Shown: positions 1 to 6,852 of the stretch, piece by piece
Numbering within the stretch: position 1 is the first letter of the stretch
How the letters are laid out: every line of letters starts with the position of its first letter
NCBI GenBank assembly: GCA_903858915.1
Contig: CAIOKL010000268.1
Coordinates: 1 to 7,878, forward strand
DNA length: 7,878 nt
Source: an uncultured Alphaproteobacteria bacterium
Lineage (GTDB): Bacteria > Pseudomonadota > Alphaproteobacteria > Rickettsiales > UBA1997
Direction of reading: 5' to 3'
Notes under the pieces: generated by a model
Told to the model about the DNA's origin: nothing
The model's database searches: none
What the model saw: only the letters and a program-made list of their open reading frames with translations
Program-made: the position numbers and the translations under genes

Positions 1-1
1 A

Positions 2-139
2 TTGGCTATTGCGATAACTGGTCTGATGATAATATTTTTAGGAATTAAATATCAAAAAAATAAACAAAAAATTGAATTAATTTTTAAAAATTTATTCCCA
101 AAATTTTTATTAAAATGGCGTCCCGAAGAAAGGATTTAA
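2..139 (+). CDS. C-terminal fragment of an unidentified membrane protein
   Basis: An open frame enters from the left edge and ends at TAA 137-139, giving 45 residues. The first ~15 residues are a hydrophobic segment (LAIAITGLMIIFLGI), followed by a Lys-rich stretch and the ending LLKWRPEERI. The arrangement, a last transmembrane helix followed by a short basic cytoplasmic tail, is what is seen at the end of many polytopic inner-membrane proteins. I do not recognise the family. The gene is convergent with the cytochrome bd cluster, its stop lying 34 nt from the cydX stop. The start and most of the gene are outside the window. Confidence 0.5.
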   Translation: MAIAITGLMIIFLGIKYQKNKQKIELIFKNLFPKFLLKWRPEERI

Positions 140-144
140 ATAAA

Positions 145-163
145 ATAAAAATAGCATTTTTAT
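145..163 (-). terminator. candidate weak terminator of the cyd cluster
   Basis: A perfect 8-bp stem (ATAAAAAT / ATTTTTAT) with a 3-nt loop lies in the 34-nt gap between the convergent genes. Read on the minus strand it is followed by a T-rich run (TTTATTT), as expected for an intrinsic terminator after cydX. The stem is entirely A/T, so it would be weak. A second, overlapping hairpin (156-170) is mutually exclusive with it. Confidence 0.35.
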
Positions 164-173
164 CAAAAATAAA

Positions 174-278
174 CTATTTTCCAACCCTCTCTTCACTATG
201 AAATTCAAACCACATAGCGTTAATAATTCCGAAGGAAACGGCGAAAGCGGTTCCTAAAATCCATGCAAAATACCACAT
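174..278 (-). CDS. cydX: Cytochrome bd oxidase small subunit CydX
   Basis: This is a 34-residue single-helix protein starting MWYFAWILGTAFAVSFGI. That start matches the CydX/CbdX family signature (MWYFAWILGT...FG), including the family's diagnostic first residues and a Glu-containing polar tail (FEFHSEERVGK). E. coli CydX is 37 residues. In E. coli, CydX binds the CydAB core in the inner membrane and is needed for haem stability and full quinol oxidase activity. A longer frame extends upstream to 383, but those 35 residues overlap the end of cydB and do not belong to the family, so the ATG at 276-278 was chosen. It begins 4 nt after the cydB stop with no clear ribosome binding site, which suggests translational coupling. 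Confidence 0.93.
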   Translation of the reverse strand: MWYFAWILGTAFAVSFGIINAMWFEFHSEERVGK

Positions 279-282
279 AATT

Positions 283-1428
283 TTAATATAAAAAGTTAGA
301 ATCTTTGTCGATGGTTTTTTCGTTGACTTTGCCACGAAGAACCATAAACACGAAAGAAGTATAAGAAATAATAAGCGGAACAAAAATGAGCGCCGCGATA
401 AACATCACCACCAAAGTGTGATAACTACTTGATGCGTCCCAAACTGTGAGCGAACTATTCGGATTTAAGCTTGACGGCAAGATGAACGGAAAGCAAGTTA
501 AGCCCACCGTTGCAATAATGCCAAACACTGAAAGCGAACTAGCGATGAAGGCTTTGACATCATGCTTAAAATGCGAAAGAATCATGGCGAAAATTTGCCC
601 AGCAAAGCCCAAAATTGGCGCGATAATAAACCATTTATAAGTTGAATAATTATTCAACCAAGCACCGACTTGCCTAGAAACTTCTTTGTTTAGCGGGTTT
701 GAATCCGCAGAATTGCTAAGAATTTTGGTGATAACGAAGCCGTCAATTTTTTGGAGCATTAATCCGCCGATGGCGAATAAAGCGACATTGACAAAAGGTA
801 AAATATTTAAAAGTTTTTTAATTCTTTTTTGAATATCGCCTTCGGTTTTGATTGATAAAAAACACGCGCCTTGCACCGTCAACATTGAAACGCTGAGCAA
901 TCCGCACAAAAGAGAGAAGGGTGTAAATAATTCAAAAAAACCAATTTTATTTTCGATAATCATGAAATTGTCGAAGCTAAAATTAACGCCGAGTAAAACA
1001 TTGCCGATGGCAACGCCAAATACTAAAGACGGCACTAAGCCAGAGATGAATAAACAATAATCCCAAACTGTGCGCCAAGTTGTGTTATTGATTTTGCTAC
1101 GATAGTCGAAGCCAACGGGTCGAAGGATTAAAGCCACCAAAACTAAAAACATGGCGTAATAAAATCCAGAAAAACTCACGGCGTAAACTAATGGCCAAGC
1201 CGCGAAAATCGCGCCTCCACCTAAGATAAACCACACTTGGTTGCCATCCCAAACTGGTCCGACCGAGTTTAAAATTATTCTTCTTTCGACATCGGTTTTG
1301 CCGACGAAAGGTAACAAAATTGCCGTGCCGAGATCAAATCCGTCCATAATTGCGAAGCCGATCAAGAGAACGCCTAGTAGAACCCACCAGATTACGCGGA
1401 GAACTTCATAATTAAATATTTCTGCCAT
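283..1428 (-). CDS. cydB: Cytochrome bd ubiquinol oxidase subunit II
   Basis: This is a 381-residue polytopic membrane protein; E. coli CydB has 379. It is the second large subunit of the quinol:O2 oxidoreductase, an inner-membrane terminal oxidase with high oxygen affinity that does not pump protons but still makes proton-motive force. Visible family motifs include the N-terminal YEVLRVIWWVLLGVLLIGFAI, the DGFDLG loop (D32, equivalent to E. coli D29), WDGNQVWF (D61, equivalent to D58), the RPVGFDYRSK segment, NPLNKEV in the middle and LTVWDASSS near the end. The C-terminus (...NFLY) resembles the E. coli ending SLY. The protein is full length with no frameshift. It sits 61 nt after cydA and 4 nt before cydX on the same strand. 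Confidence 0.97.
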   Translation of the reverse strand: MAEIFNYEVLRVIWWVLLGVLLIGFAIMDGFDLGTAILLPFVGKTDVERRIILNSVGPVWDGNQVWFILGGGAIFAAWPLVYAVSFSGFYYAMFLVLVALILRPVGFDYRSKINNTTWRTVWDYCLFISGLVPSLVFGVAIGNVLLGVNFSFDNFMIIENKIGFFELFTPFSLLCGLLSVSMLTVQGACFLSIKTEGDIQKRIKKLLNILPFVNVALFAIGGLMLQKIDGFVITKILSNSADSNPLNKEVSRQVGAWLNNYSTYKWFIIAPILGFAGQIFAMILSHFKHDVKAFIASSLSVFGIIATVGLTCFPFILPSSLNPNSSLTVWDASSSYHTLVVMFIAALIFVPLIISYTSFVFMVLRGKVNEKTIDKDSNFLY

Positions 1429-1489
1429 AATTTATAATTTTTTAGTTTAAATTTTAAATAATTTTTTAAGAATTTTCTTGATAAAAAAT

Positions 1490-3031
1490 CTAAGAATATT
1501 CTTTGTGTAAAATTTTATTTGGACCCATTTTAATGAATTTGACCATCAAAAATATATCGACGATTAACAAGGTTGAATAAAGAATGATGAAGCCGAATAA
1601 GCTGGTTAAAACTTGTGCTTTCGAAACTGAAGAAATCGCCAAAAATGTTGGTAAAATTCCTTCGATAACCCAAGGTTGGCGACCATGCTCGGCAACGAAC
1701 CAGCCGAGTTCGGCGGCGATCCATGGCAAAGGCAATGAAATCAAGCAAATTTGCAATAATAATTTACAATTAAAATTGCCTTTGAGATTCATTTTGTAAA
1801 ATGCCACTCCGAATAAAGCGATGAAAAATAAACCAAGTCCGACCATTATTCTAAAGCCGTAAAACAATGGAGCGACATTTGGAATGGTGTCATTGGCTGA
1901 TTTTAAAATTTCTTCTTCGCCAGCATTTTCAATGTCGGGACGATATTTTTTTAAGAGTAGAGCATAACCAATATCTTGAAAATTTTCCTTTAAAAAAGCT
2001 TTATCGGCTTCGGGATTGGCACTTTTGCCGTCGCGTAAATTTTTAAGAATTTTATATTGACCGATGCCATTTCGAATTCGTGATTCGGAAACTTTTACTA
2101 AATCTTTAATACCTGGAACTTCCTTGTCGAAAGATCTCGTGGCTATAAGTCCAAGAACATAAGGAACCTCAACTTCGTAATCATTTTTCTGATTTTTTTG
2201 GTCGGGAACCGCAAAAATCGCGAGCGGGGCAGGGGCTTTATGGGTTTCCCACATTCCTTCCATCGCCGCCAATTTCATTTTTTGATTTAAGCCAGCGGAA
2301 TAGCCACTTTCATCGCCTAGAACCACAACGGATAAGGCGGATAATAAACCGAATGAAGATGCGATAATAATTGATCTTTTAGCGATTTCCAAATTAGTTC
2401 TTTTGAGTAAATAATAACAACTTACCGAGAGGACAAACATTGCGCCCGTAACATAGCCGGCGCTAATCGTGTGAACGAATTTTGATTGCGCGACATCGTT
2501 GAAAAAGATTTTTTGGAAGGAATCGAGTTCCATTCTCATGCTTTCAGCGTTGAATTTAGCGCCGATTGGATTTTGCATCCAGCCATTGGCGATAAGGATC
2601 CACAGGGCGGATAAATTGGTGCCGATTGCCATCAACCAAGTGACCATTAAATGTTTTACTTTGCTAAGTTTATTCCAGCCAAATAAAAATAAGCCGACGA
2701 AAGTTGATTCGAGGAAGAACGCCATCAAGCCTTCAATTGCAAGCGGGACGCCGAAAATATCGCCGACATAATGAGAATAATAAGCCCAATTGGTGCCGAA
2801 TTGAAATTCCATGGTGATGCCCGTGGCAACGCCCATCGCAAAATTTATGGCGAAAAGTTTGCCCCAAAATTTTGTTAAATCGCGCCAAATTTCACGATTG
2901 GTCATGACGAAAATACTTTCCATGATGCCGATTATTACCGCCAGCCCGAGGGTTAAAGGCACGAATAAAAAGTGATAAATTGCCGTCATTGCGAATTGCA
3001 ATCTTGAGGCTTCGACTAAGGTTAAATCCAT
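1490..3031 (-). CDS. cydA: Cytochrome bd ubiquinol oxidase subunit I
   Basis: This 513-residue subunit (E. coli 522) holds the three haems and the quinol site. The axial ligands are all present: H20 (haem b595 side), H187 in KFVHTISAGYV and M396 in FRIMVGLG (haem b558). Also present are the proton-path glutamates E100 and E108 (AIEGLMAFFLES) and the quinol-binding Q-loop residues K253 and E258. GRQPW lies at 450-454. The region between the early Q-loop and M396 is full size and aligns with the E. coli type (ESRIRNG, GYALLLKKY, IPNVAPL), so this is the long Q-loop subfamily. The start ATG lies 7 nt after the stop of the small upstream gene; no Shine-Dalgarno is visible. The haem exporter genes cydDC are not in the window. 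Confidence 0.97.
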   Translation of the reverse strand: MDLTLVEASRLQFAMTAIYHFLFVPLTLGLAVIIGIMESIFVMTNREIWRDLTKFWGKLFAINFAMGVATGITMEFQFGTNWAYYSHYVGDIFGVPLAIEGLMAFFLESTFVGLFLFGWNKLSKVKHLMVTWLMAIGTNLSALWILIANGWMQNPIGAKFNAESMRMELDSFQKIFFNDVAQSKFVHTISAGYVTGAMFVLSVSCYYLLKRTNLEIAKRSIIIASSFGLLSALSVVVLGDESGYSAGLNQKMKLAAMEGMWETHKAPAPLAIFAVPDQKNQKNDYEVEVPYVLGLIATRSFDKEVPGIKDLVKVSESRIRNGIGQYKILKNLRDGKSANPEADKAFLKENFQDIGYALLLKKYRPDIENAGEEEILKSANDTIPNVAPLFYGFRIMVGLGLFFIALFGVAFYKMNLKGNFNCKLLLQICLISLPLPWIAAELGWFVAEHGRQPWVIEGILPTFLAISSVSKAQVLTSLFGFIILYSTLLIVDIFLMVKFIKMGPNKILHKEYS

Positions 3032-3038
3032 ATTGATA

Positions 3039-3248
3039 TTATTTTAAAATTATAGTTTCGATATTTATTTTTCTTTCTTCTTTAGTCATTTTATGGCTGA
3101 AGAAGAAAAAATATAACATCGTTAAAATTATTAATTTAATGCCAAAAAAAATTGTGATTTTTTTGGCGAGTGAATCGGGTTTTTTGTGGCGAAAATAAAA
3201 TATGAGATAGATTATATAGCCAACATAAAGAGCCAATAATCCATACAT
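3039..3248 (-). CDS. Small two-helix membrane protein, CydP/DUF4492-like, ahead of cydA
   Basis: This 69-residue protein has two hydrophobic segments (about 3-19 and 31-50) and a charged C-terminal tail (SHKMTKEERK...). The second half has the form basic residues, then IKLIILTMLYFFFF, then a charged tail. That resembles my recollection of the small accessory proteins encoded next to cydA in other bacteria (CydP and DUF4492), which have an IKL-x(n)-FF core. The resemblance is by eye only, and the extra first helix is not part of the pattern I know. Start choice: ATG 3246-3248 sits 1 nt beyond the ompW stop (TAATATG). An upstream ATG at 3278 would add ten residues that are only the ompW C-terminal codons read in another frame. 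Likely role: assembly or stability of the bd oxidase in the inner membrane. Confidence 0.7.
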   Translation of the reverse strand: MYGLLALYVGYIIYLIFYFRHKKPDSLAKKITIFFGIKLIILTMLYFFFFSHKMTKEERKINIETIILK

Positions 3249-3249
3249 A

Positions 3250-3873
3250 TTAGAAGCGGTAAGAAAGACCAGTTCCAATCAACCACGGGTCGATTCTCAC
3301 ATTTGACGAAATTGAATTATTAATTTGAACATGAGTTTTCAAATAGATTTTTTTGACATCGAAGTTAACGCCAATTCTGTCGTTAATCATATAGTCTAAA
3401 CCCGCTTGTAAAGCATATCCAAAGCGATCATGATATTTTGCACTAGTTACGATGCCACGATTTTTAACGCCATAAAAGAAAGTATAATTTAAGCCCGCGC
3501 CAACATAAGGTCTAAGAGTTCCGGTTGGATTAATGTGATATTGTAGCGTTAAAGTTGGAGGAAGTAATTTTACTGAACCAAGATTTTGTGAGGCTCCCAA
3601 GGCGGAATCTTTCAATGCCACTTTATGTTCCGTGGTTCCTAAAATTAATTCGGCGGCTAAATTTGGAGTGATAAATCGAGTGATGTCGAGTTCGGGAATT
3701 CTATCGAAATCGATGTTAACATTGCCTCCGACTTTTGAATCAGCCGTGCCTTTTGCATCAGCTTTTACATATAAAGCTCGACCTCTAACTATCCAGTTGT
3801 AAGAATCTTCGGCGTAAGCTTGGGAGGTTGCTAGAAAAGCAAAAAGGGCGATTAAACTTAATTTAATTTTCAT
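3250..3873 (-). CDS. ompW: OmpW-family outer-membrane beta-barrel protein
   Basis: This 207-residue protein has a clear Sec signal peptide: basic MKIK, a hydrophobic core and AYA cleavage after residue 21. The mature part fits the small eight-stranded OmpW barrel. Visible elements are an early W-x-VRGRALYV strand, LPPTLTLQYH, RPYVGAGLNYTFFY, the GVNFDVKKIYL strand, DPWLIGTGLSYRF and the terminal Phe needed for barrel assembly. E. coli OmpW is a channel for small hydrophobic or charged molecules and is known to be controlled by oxygen-responsive regulators including FNR. Here the gene leads the cytochrome bd cluster, its stop 1 nt from the next start, so it is probably co-transcribed with it. 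No Shine-Dalgarno is visible before the ATG. Confidence 0.88.
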   Translation of the reverse strand: MKIKLSLIALFAFLATSQAYAEDSYNWIVRGRALYVKADAKGTADSKVGGNVNIDFDRIPELDITRFITPNLAAELILGTTEHKVALKDSALGASQNLGSVKLLPPTLTLQYHINPTGTLRPYVGAGLNYTFFYGVKNRGIVTSAKYHDRFGYALQAGLDYMINDRIGVNFDVKKIYLKTHVQINNSISSNVRIDPWLIGTGLSYRF

Positions 3874-3973
3874 ATTTTTAAATAATTTAAGTTGAATAAA
3901 TATTGCCTAGAATTATTTTAAAACAAAATATAATTTATTTGATTTAAGTTTTTTAAGCAACAACCAATTTTAA

Positions 3974-3987
3974 TTGATATAAACTAA
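3974..3987. promoter_or_regulatory. Imperfect FNR-type site between ompW and the regulator gene
   Basis: The left half TTGAT is perfect. After a 4-nt spacer the right half is ACTAA against ATCAA (3 of 5). It lies about 100 bp upstream of ompW in the divergent intergenic region. On the minus strand a loose promoter (TTGCTT at 3960-3955 and TATATT at 3932-3927) could place the start near 3920, with the site centred about 60 bp upstream of it. This is a candidate only; such half-sites arise by chance in AT-rich DNA. Confidence 0.25.
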
Positions 3988-4001
3988 AATTTGCGTTTAT
4001 T

Positions 4002-4007
4002 TATAAT
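4002..4007 (+). promoter_or_regulatory. Candidate -10 element of the Crp/Fnr regulator gene
   Basis: A perfect TATAAT lies 52 nt before the chosen ATG at 4060. No convincing -35 box is found 16-18 nt upstream. A transcript starting near 4014 would place the FNR-type palindrome at 4027-4040 just downstream of the start point, a position that fits repression rather than activation. Confidence 0.35.
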
Positions 4008-4026
4008 TACAATATTTTTATTGTAT

Positions 4027-4040
4027 TTGATAAATATCAA
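4027..4040. promoter_or_regulatory. Perfect FNR-type palindrome (anaerobox)
   Basis: TTGAT-AAAT-ATCAA matches the FNR/FixK consensus TTGAT-N4-ATCAA at all ten defined bases. It ends 19 nt before the start codon of a regulator that has the FNR-type recognition helix. Its place downstream of a TATAAT element and next to the ATG points to autorepression. It may also influence the divergent ompW-cyd operon, although it is about 150 bp from that start. Confidence 0.7.
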
Positions 4041-4059
4041 AAAAATTAAATTTTTTTTC

Positions 4060-4788
4060 ATGATAGATTTAAAAATTGCCAATCGATTTGAAGATATAAA
4101 AAAAATTGCAATTTTTGCGCAATTAAAAAATGAGCAATTATTCGCAATTTTAAAAGATGCTAAAATTATTAATTTAAAAAAAGATCAAATTTTATTTTCA
4201 CAAGAACAAAAAGTGAATAATTTTTATATTATTTTAGATGGTCTTGTTAAGCTTTCGAAGCTTAATTCTAGAGGAGCGGAAGCCATTATAAAAATTATTG
4301 ATTCGGGAAGTGTGAATGATATTTTTATTGATAATTTTTCTTTGTCGGCAATGACGATGAAAAACACAAATCTATTAATGATTCCCATCGATATTTTTAA
4401 AAATTATGCCGAAAAAAACTATAATTTAATGCATAATATTTTCCTAGAAATATCTGCGCAAAATGATGATTTGGTCAATCAATTAAGTAATTTAAAAATC
4501 GATGACAATAAAGAAAAAATCGGGCAATTTTTGCTAAAAAATTCTCTCAAAAAAGGTAAAAAAACTAAAAATATTGATTTGGAATTTAGTAAAAGTGAAA
4601 TCGCTTCTTATTTGGGCATGAGGCTCGAAACTTTTTCAAGAATTTTGCATCAATTAAAAATTGATGAGAAATTTTTTATTAAAAAAAATAAAATTATTCT
4701 CACTCATGAAAACGCTCTTTGTTCTTACTGCAACAAGGAAATATCCGCAAATTGTGACATGAAAAATTCAAATTTTTGTAAGCAATAA
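4060..4788 (+). CDS. Crp/Fnr-family transcriptional regulator with a C-terminal cysteine cluster
   Basis: A 242-residue regulator. Residues ~10-120 form the effector beta-roll (ILFSQEQKVNNFYIILDGLVKL), ~120-145 the dimer helix, and ~176-199 the winged helix-turn-helix (FSKSEIASYLGMRLETFSRILHQL). The recognition helix has E190-T-F-S193-R194, equivalent to E. coli FNR E209/S212/R213, which reads TTGAT half-sites. FNR's N-terminal Fe-S cysteines are missing. The only four cysteines are C221, C224, C232 and C240 (CX2CX7CX7C) after the HTH. Bacillus subtilis Fnr also ligates its cluster through C-terminal cysteines, though with different spacing. A longer frame from TTG 3991 was rejected: it adds 23 AT-rich residues and would make the FNR box coding. 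Likely role: oxygen or redox control. The divergent bd oxidase operon is an obvious candidate target. Confidence 0.9.
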   Translation: MIDLKIANRFEDIKKIAIFAQLKNEQLFAILKDAKIINLKKDQILFSQEQKVNNFYIILDGLVKLSKLNSRGAEAIIKIIDSGSVNDIFIDNFSLSAMTMKNTNLLMIPIDIFKNYAEKNYNLMHNIFLEISAQNDDLVNQLSNLKIDDNKEKIGQFLLKNSLKKGKKTKNIDLEFSKSEIASYLGMRLETFSRILHQLKIDEKFFIKKNKIILTHENALCSYCNKEISANCDMKNSNFCKQ

Positions 4789-4832
4789 AATTAAAAAATC
4801 AAAAACTTATATATTTTAAAAATAATCTATTC

Positions 4833-4856
4833 AATATTTGATTAAATCAAAATATT
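4833..4856. repeat. Inverted repeat upstream of the alcohol dehydrogenase
   Basis: The arms AATATTTGATT and AATCAAAATATT face each other around one central A; they match except for one extra base in the right arm. The core TTGAT-N3-ATCAA looks like an FNR site with one base missing from the spacer. It lies 45 nt after the regulator's stop and 95 nt before the dehydrogenase ATG. It could be a variant operator or a weak AT-only hairpin ending the regulator transcript; no strong T-run follows it. Confidence 0.45.
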
Positions 4857-4950
4857 TTGTGATTTTTAAGTCAATTTTATTTAAAAAATATTTTCAAAAA
4901 TTGCTTTAAAAATAACAAAATTACATTCAAAAACTTTAATTCAAATTCAT

Positions 4951-6000
4951 ATGATCAAAGCCAAAGGAATCGCTACTAAAGCGCCTCAAGAAAAACTTGC
5001 ACCATTTTCTTTTGAAAGAAGAGATCCTAAAGAACACGATGTTGTAATCGATATAAAATATTGCGGAATTTGTCATTCCGATATTCATCAAGCTCGAAAT
5101 GAGTGGGGACATTCAACTTATCCGATGGTTCCAGGGCATGAAATTGCTGGTGTGGTGAGACAAGTTGGCGCGAAAGTTACAAAATATAAAATTGGCGATC
5201 ATGTTGGAGTTGGCTGTTTTGTTGATTCATGTCGCACCTGTTCAAGCTGTAAGCAAGATTTAGATAATTATTGCTTGGAAGGTCACACTATGACTTATAA
5301 TTCTATGGAGCGTGACGGCTCTGCAATCACGATGGGCGGGTATTCCGATGTGATTGTTGTTGATGAAAATTATGTTTTAAGAATTCCGAATTCGATTCCT
5401 CTCGATAAGGCCGCGCCACTTTTGTGCGCAGGCATTACGCTTTATTCGCCATTGATGCATTGGAAGGCGGGTCCGAATAAAAAAGTTGGTATTTTGGGTA
5501 TGGGCGGACTTGGTCATATGGGTGTTAAAATCGGCGTGGCTCTAGGCGCTGAAATCACCGTTCTTAGTCATTCTGATAAAAAGAAAGATGATGCGATGAA
5601 AATGGGAGCGCACAATTTTGTTGCCACTCAAGACCCTGAAAATCTTAAAAAATATGCGGGATATTTTGATTTAATTATCAATACGGTTTCGTCGGCTGAT
5701 ATCAATATGATGGACTATTTCAACCTTCTTAAACTCGATGCGACTCTGGTTGCTCTAGGCGCTCCCGACAAGGCTTTGTCGATCTCGCCATTTCCATTGA
5801 TTTTAATGCGTCGAAATTATGCCGGATCGGTAATCGGCGGAATTAAAGAAACTCAAGAAATGTTGGATTTTTGTGCCAAACATAACATTACTCCAGAAAT
5901 TGAAGTGATTGCCTCGAGCCAAGTAAATGAAGCTTACGAACGCATTTTAAAAAGCGATGTTCGTTATCGTTTCGTAATCGACATGGCATCGCTAAAATAA
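4951..6000 (+). CDS. Zinc-dependent alcohol dehydrogenase / aldehyde reductase (YahK/CAD type)
   Basis: This 349-residue medium-chain dehydrogenase/reductase has the length of E. coli YahK. Catalytic zinc ligands are C41 (GICHSD), H63 (PGHE) and C159 (LLCAGIT). The structural zinc site C94/C97/C100/C108 is complete. The NAD(P)-binding loop is GMGGLG at 183-188. The segment after the second strand (LSHSDKKKDDA), with Ser and Lys rather than an acidic residue, favours NADPH, as in the cinnamyl-alcohol-dehydrogenase group. It is therefore probably a cytoplasmic, broad-range aldehyde reductase that detoxifies aldehydes or supports fermentation; the real substrate cannot be read from the sequence. 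Gaps of 162 nt before and 90 nt after suggest it is transcribed alone. GC content is higher than in the neighbouring regulator gene. No Shine-Dalgarno is visible. Confidence 0.93.
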   Translation: MIKAKGIATKAPQEKLAPFSFERRDPKEHDVVIDIKYCGICHSDIHQARNEWGHSTYPMVPGHEIAGVVRQVGAKVTKYKIGDHVGVGCFVDSCRTCSSCKQDLDNYCLEGHTMTYNSMERDGSAITMGGYSDVIVVDENYVLRIPNSIPLDKAAPLLCAGITLYSPLMHWKAGPNKKVGILGMGGLGHMGVKIGVALGAEITVLSHSDKKKDDAMKMGAHNFVATQDPENLKKYAGYFDLIINTVSSADINMMDYFNLLKLDATLVALGAPDKALSISPFPLILMRRNYAGSVIGGIKETQEMLDFCAKHNITPEIEVIASSQVNEAYERILKSDVRYRFVIDMASLK

Positions 6001-6090
6001 AAAATTGTTAAATTTCAGATTAAATTGAGATTAATTTATTTCTGCAAATTGCAAATTTATTACCCAATTTTTAACAATTAATTATTTTTT

Positions 6091-6840
6091 ATGATAAACC
6101 AGAATCTTAATGCCGGCGCTAACCAAGCAGTTGGAGTGAATAGAGAATTACAGATTTTTATTACCGCTTTAAATATGGATCGAACCGATAGAGCCGGTTC
6201 TGTTAACCTTATCAGAGAGTCAATAGCAAGTGGAGGTTTTGATGTTAATAGAAATCTTGGTGATTGTTTCGCTTTACATTTATTTGCTCAATCCGGCAAT
6301 GCAGAAATGGTTGATTTACTAATTCAAAATGGGGCTAATGTTAGAGAGGTAAGTAAAGGTTCGACGGCATTATTTGTTGCTTCGCAAAATGGACATACGC
6401 AAACCGCTTTTTCATTAATAAGAGGTGGCGCGGATTTAAATGTTTTAAATCAAGGAGGAATTACGCCTTTATATATTGCATCGCAAAATAATCACATTGA
6501 AATGGTTGATATGTTGCTACAAAATGGAGCGGATGTAAATCTAAGATGTATGCGAGGATTAAGAGCGTTACACATTGCTTCAGAAAAAAATAATGTTGAA
6601 ATAGTTAGCTTATTAATGCTAAATAGAGCTAATCCAAATATTCTAAGCGATGAAGGTTTTCCAGCATTAATAATTGCTGTAGAATATGAAAGTCAAGATG
6701 TGGCGGTTGAATTAATTAGGAGAATTTCGGATATGGCTATTCGATCTCCCAATTCCACTGCGAATTTAAGAGCTTCGGCGGTTGAAGATCGTGCAAATCC
6801 AGCCAACTCAAGTAATCCTTCTTCGCATCAACGAAATTAA
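6091..6840 (+). CDS. Ankyrin-repeat protein
   Basis: A 249-residue protein with at least four consecutive ankyrin repeats. Units begin near residues 57, 90, 123 and 156 at a strict 33-residue period, with a degenerate fifth near 189. Each shows the TPLxxA-type turn (FALHLFAQSGN, TALFVASQNGH, TPLYIASQNNH, RALHIASEKNN) and the LLxxGAdvN end. Residues 1-50 are helical in look and unassigned. Residues ~218-249 form a Ser/Asn/Ala-rich polar tail that is probably disordered. There is no signal peptide or membrane helix. Ankyrin repeats mediate protein-protein binding; in intracellular bacteria such proteins are often secreted effectors, but nothing here proves secretion. The gene seems to be a single unit: a 90-nt AT-rich leader before it and an intrinsic terminator directly after it. 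Confidence 0.92.
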   Translation: MINQNLNAGANQAVGVNRELQIFITALNMDRTDRAGSVNLIRESIASGGFDVNRNLGDCFALHLFAQSGNAEMVDLLIQNGANVREVSKGSTALFVASQNGHTQTAFSLIRGGADLNVLNQGGITPLYIASQNNHIEMVDMLLQNGADVNLRCMRGLRALHIASEKNNVEIVSLLMLNRANPNILSDEGFPALIIAVEYESQDVAVELIRRISDMAIRSPNSTANLRASAVEDRANPANSSNPSSHQRN

Positions 6841-6852
6841 AGCGATAAAGCA

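Noticed and set aside
279..383. N-terminal extension of the cydX frame (35 extra residues)
   Set aside because: It lies almost wholly inside the end of cydB. The CydX family begins exactly at the MWYFAW methionine at 278.
446..1060. Two + strand open frames (446-640 and 848-1060)
   Set aside because: They are antisense to the well-conserved cydB coding sequence and have no recognisable product.
1530..2771. Frames 1530-1748 (-), 1584-1799 (+) and 2499-2771 (+)
   Set aside because: All lie within cydA in other frames; cydA is intact with all haem ligands, so these are shadows.
3991..4059. TTG start adding 23 residues to the Crp/Fnr regulator
   Set aside because: The added stretch is AT-rich hydrophobic translation of a promoter region and contains the perfect FNR palindrome and a TATAAT; ATG 4060 gives the normal family length.
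6044..6057. Tandem GCAAATT GCAAATT
   Set aside because: Only two short copies in an AT-rich leader; not enough to call a repeat element.
6003..6079. 10-bp inverted repeat AATTGTTAAA ... TTTAACAATT flanking the gap before the ankyrin gene
   Set aside because: The arms are 57 nt apart, AT-rich and not followed by a proper T-run in the right place; plausible by chance. Not called as terminator or operator.
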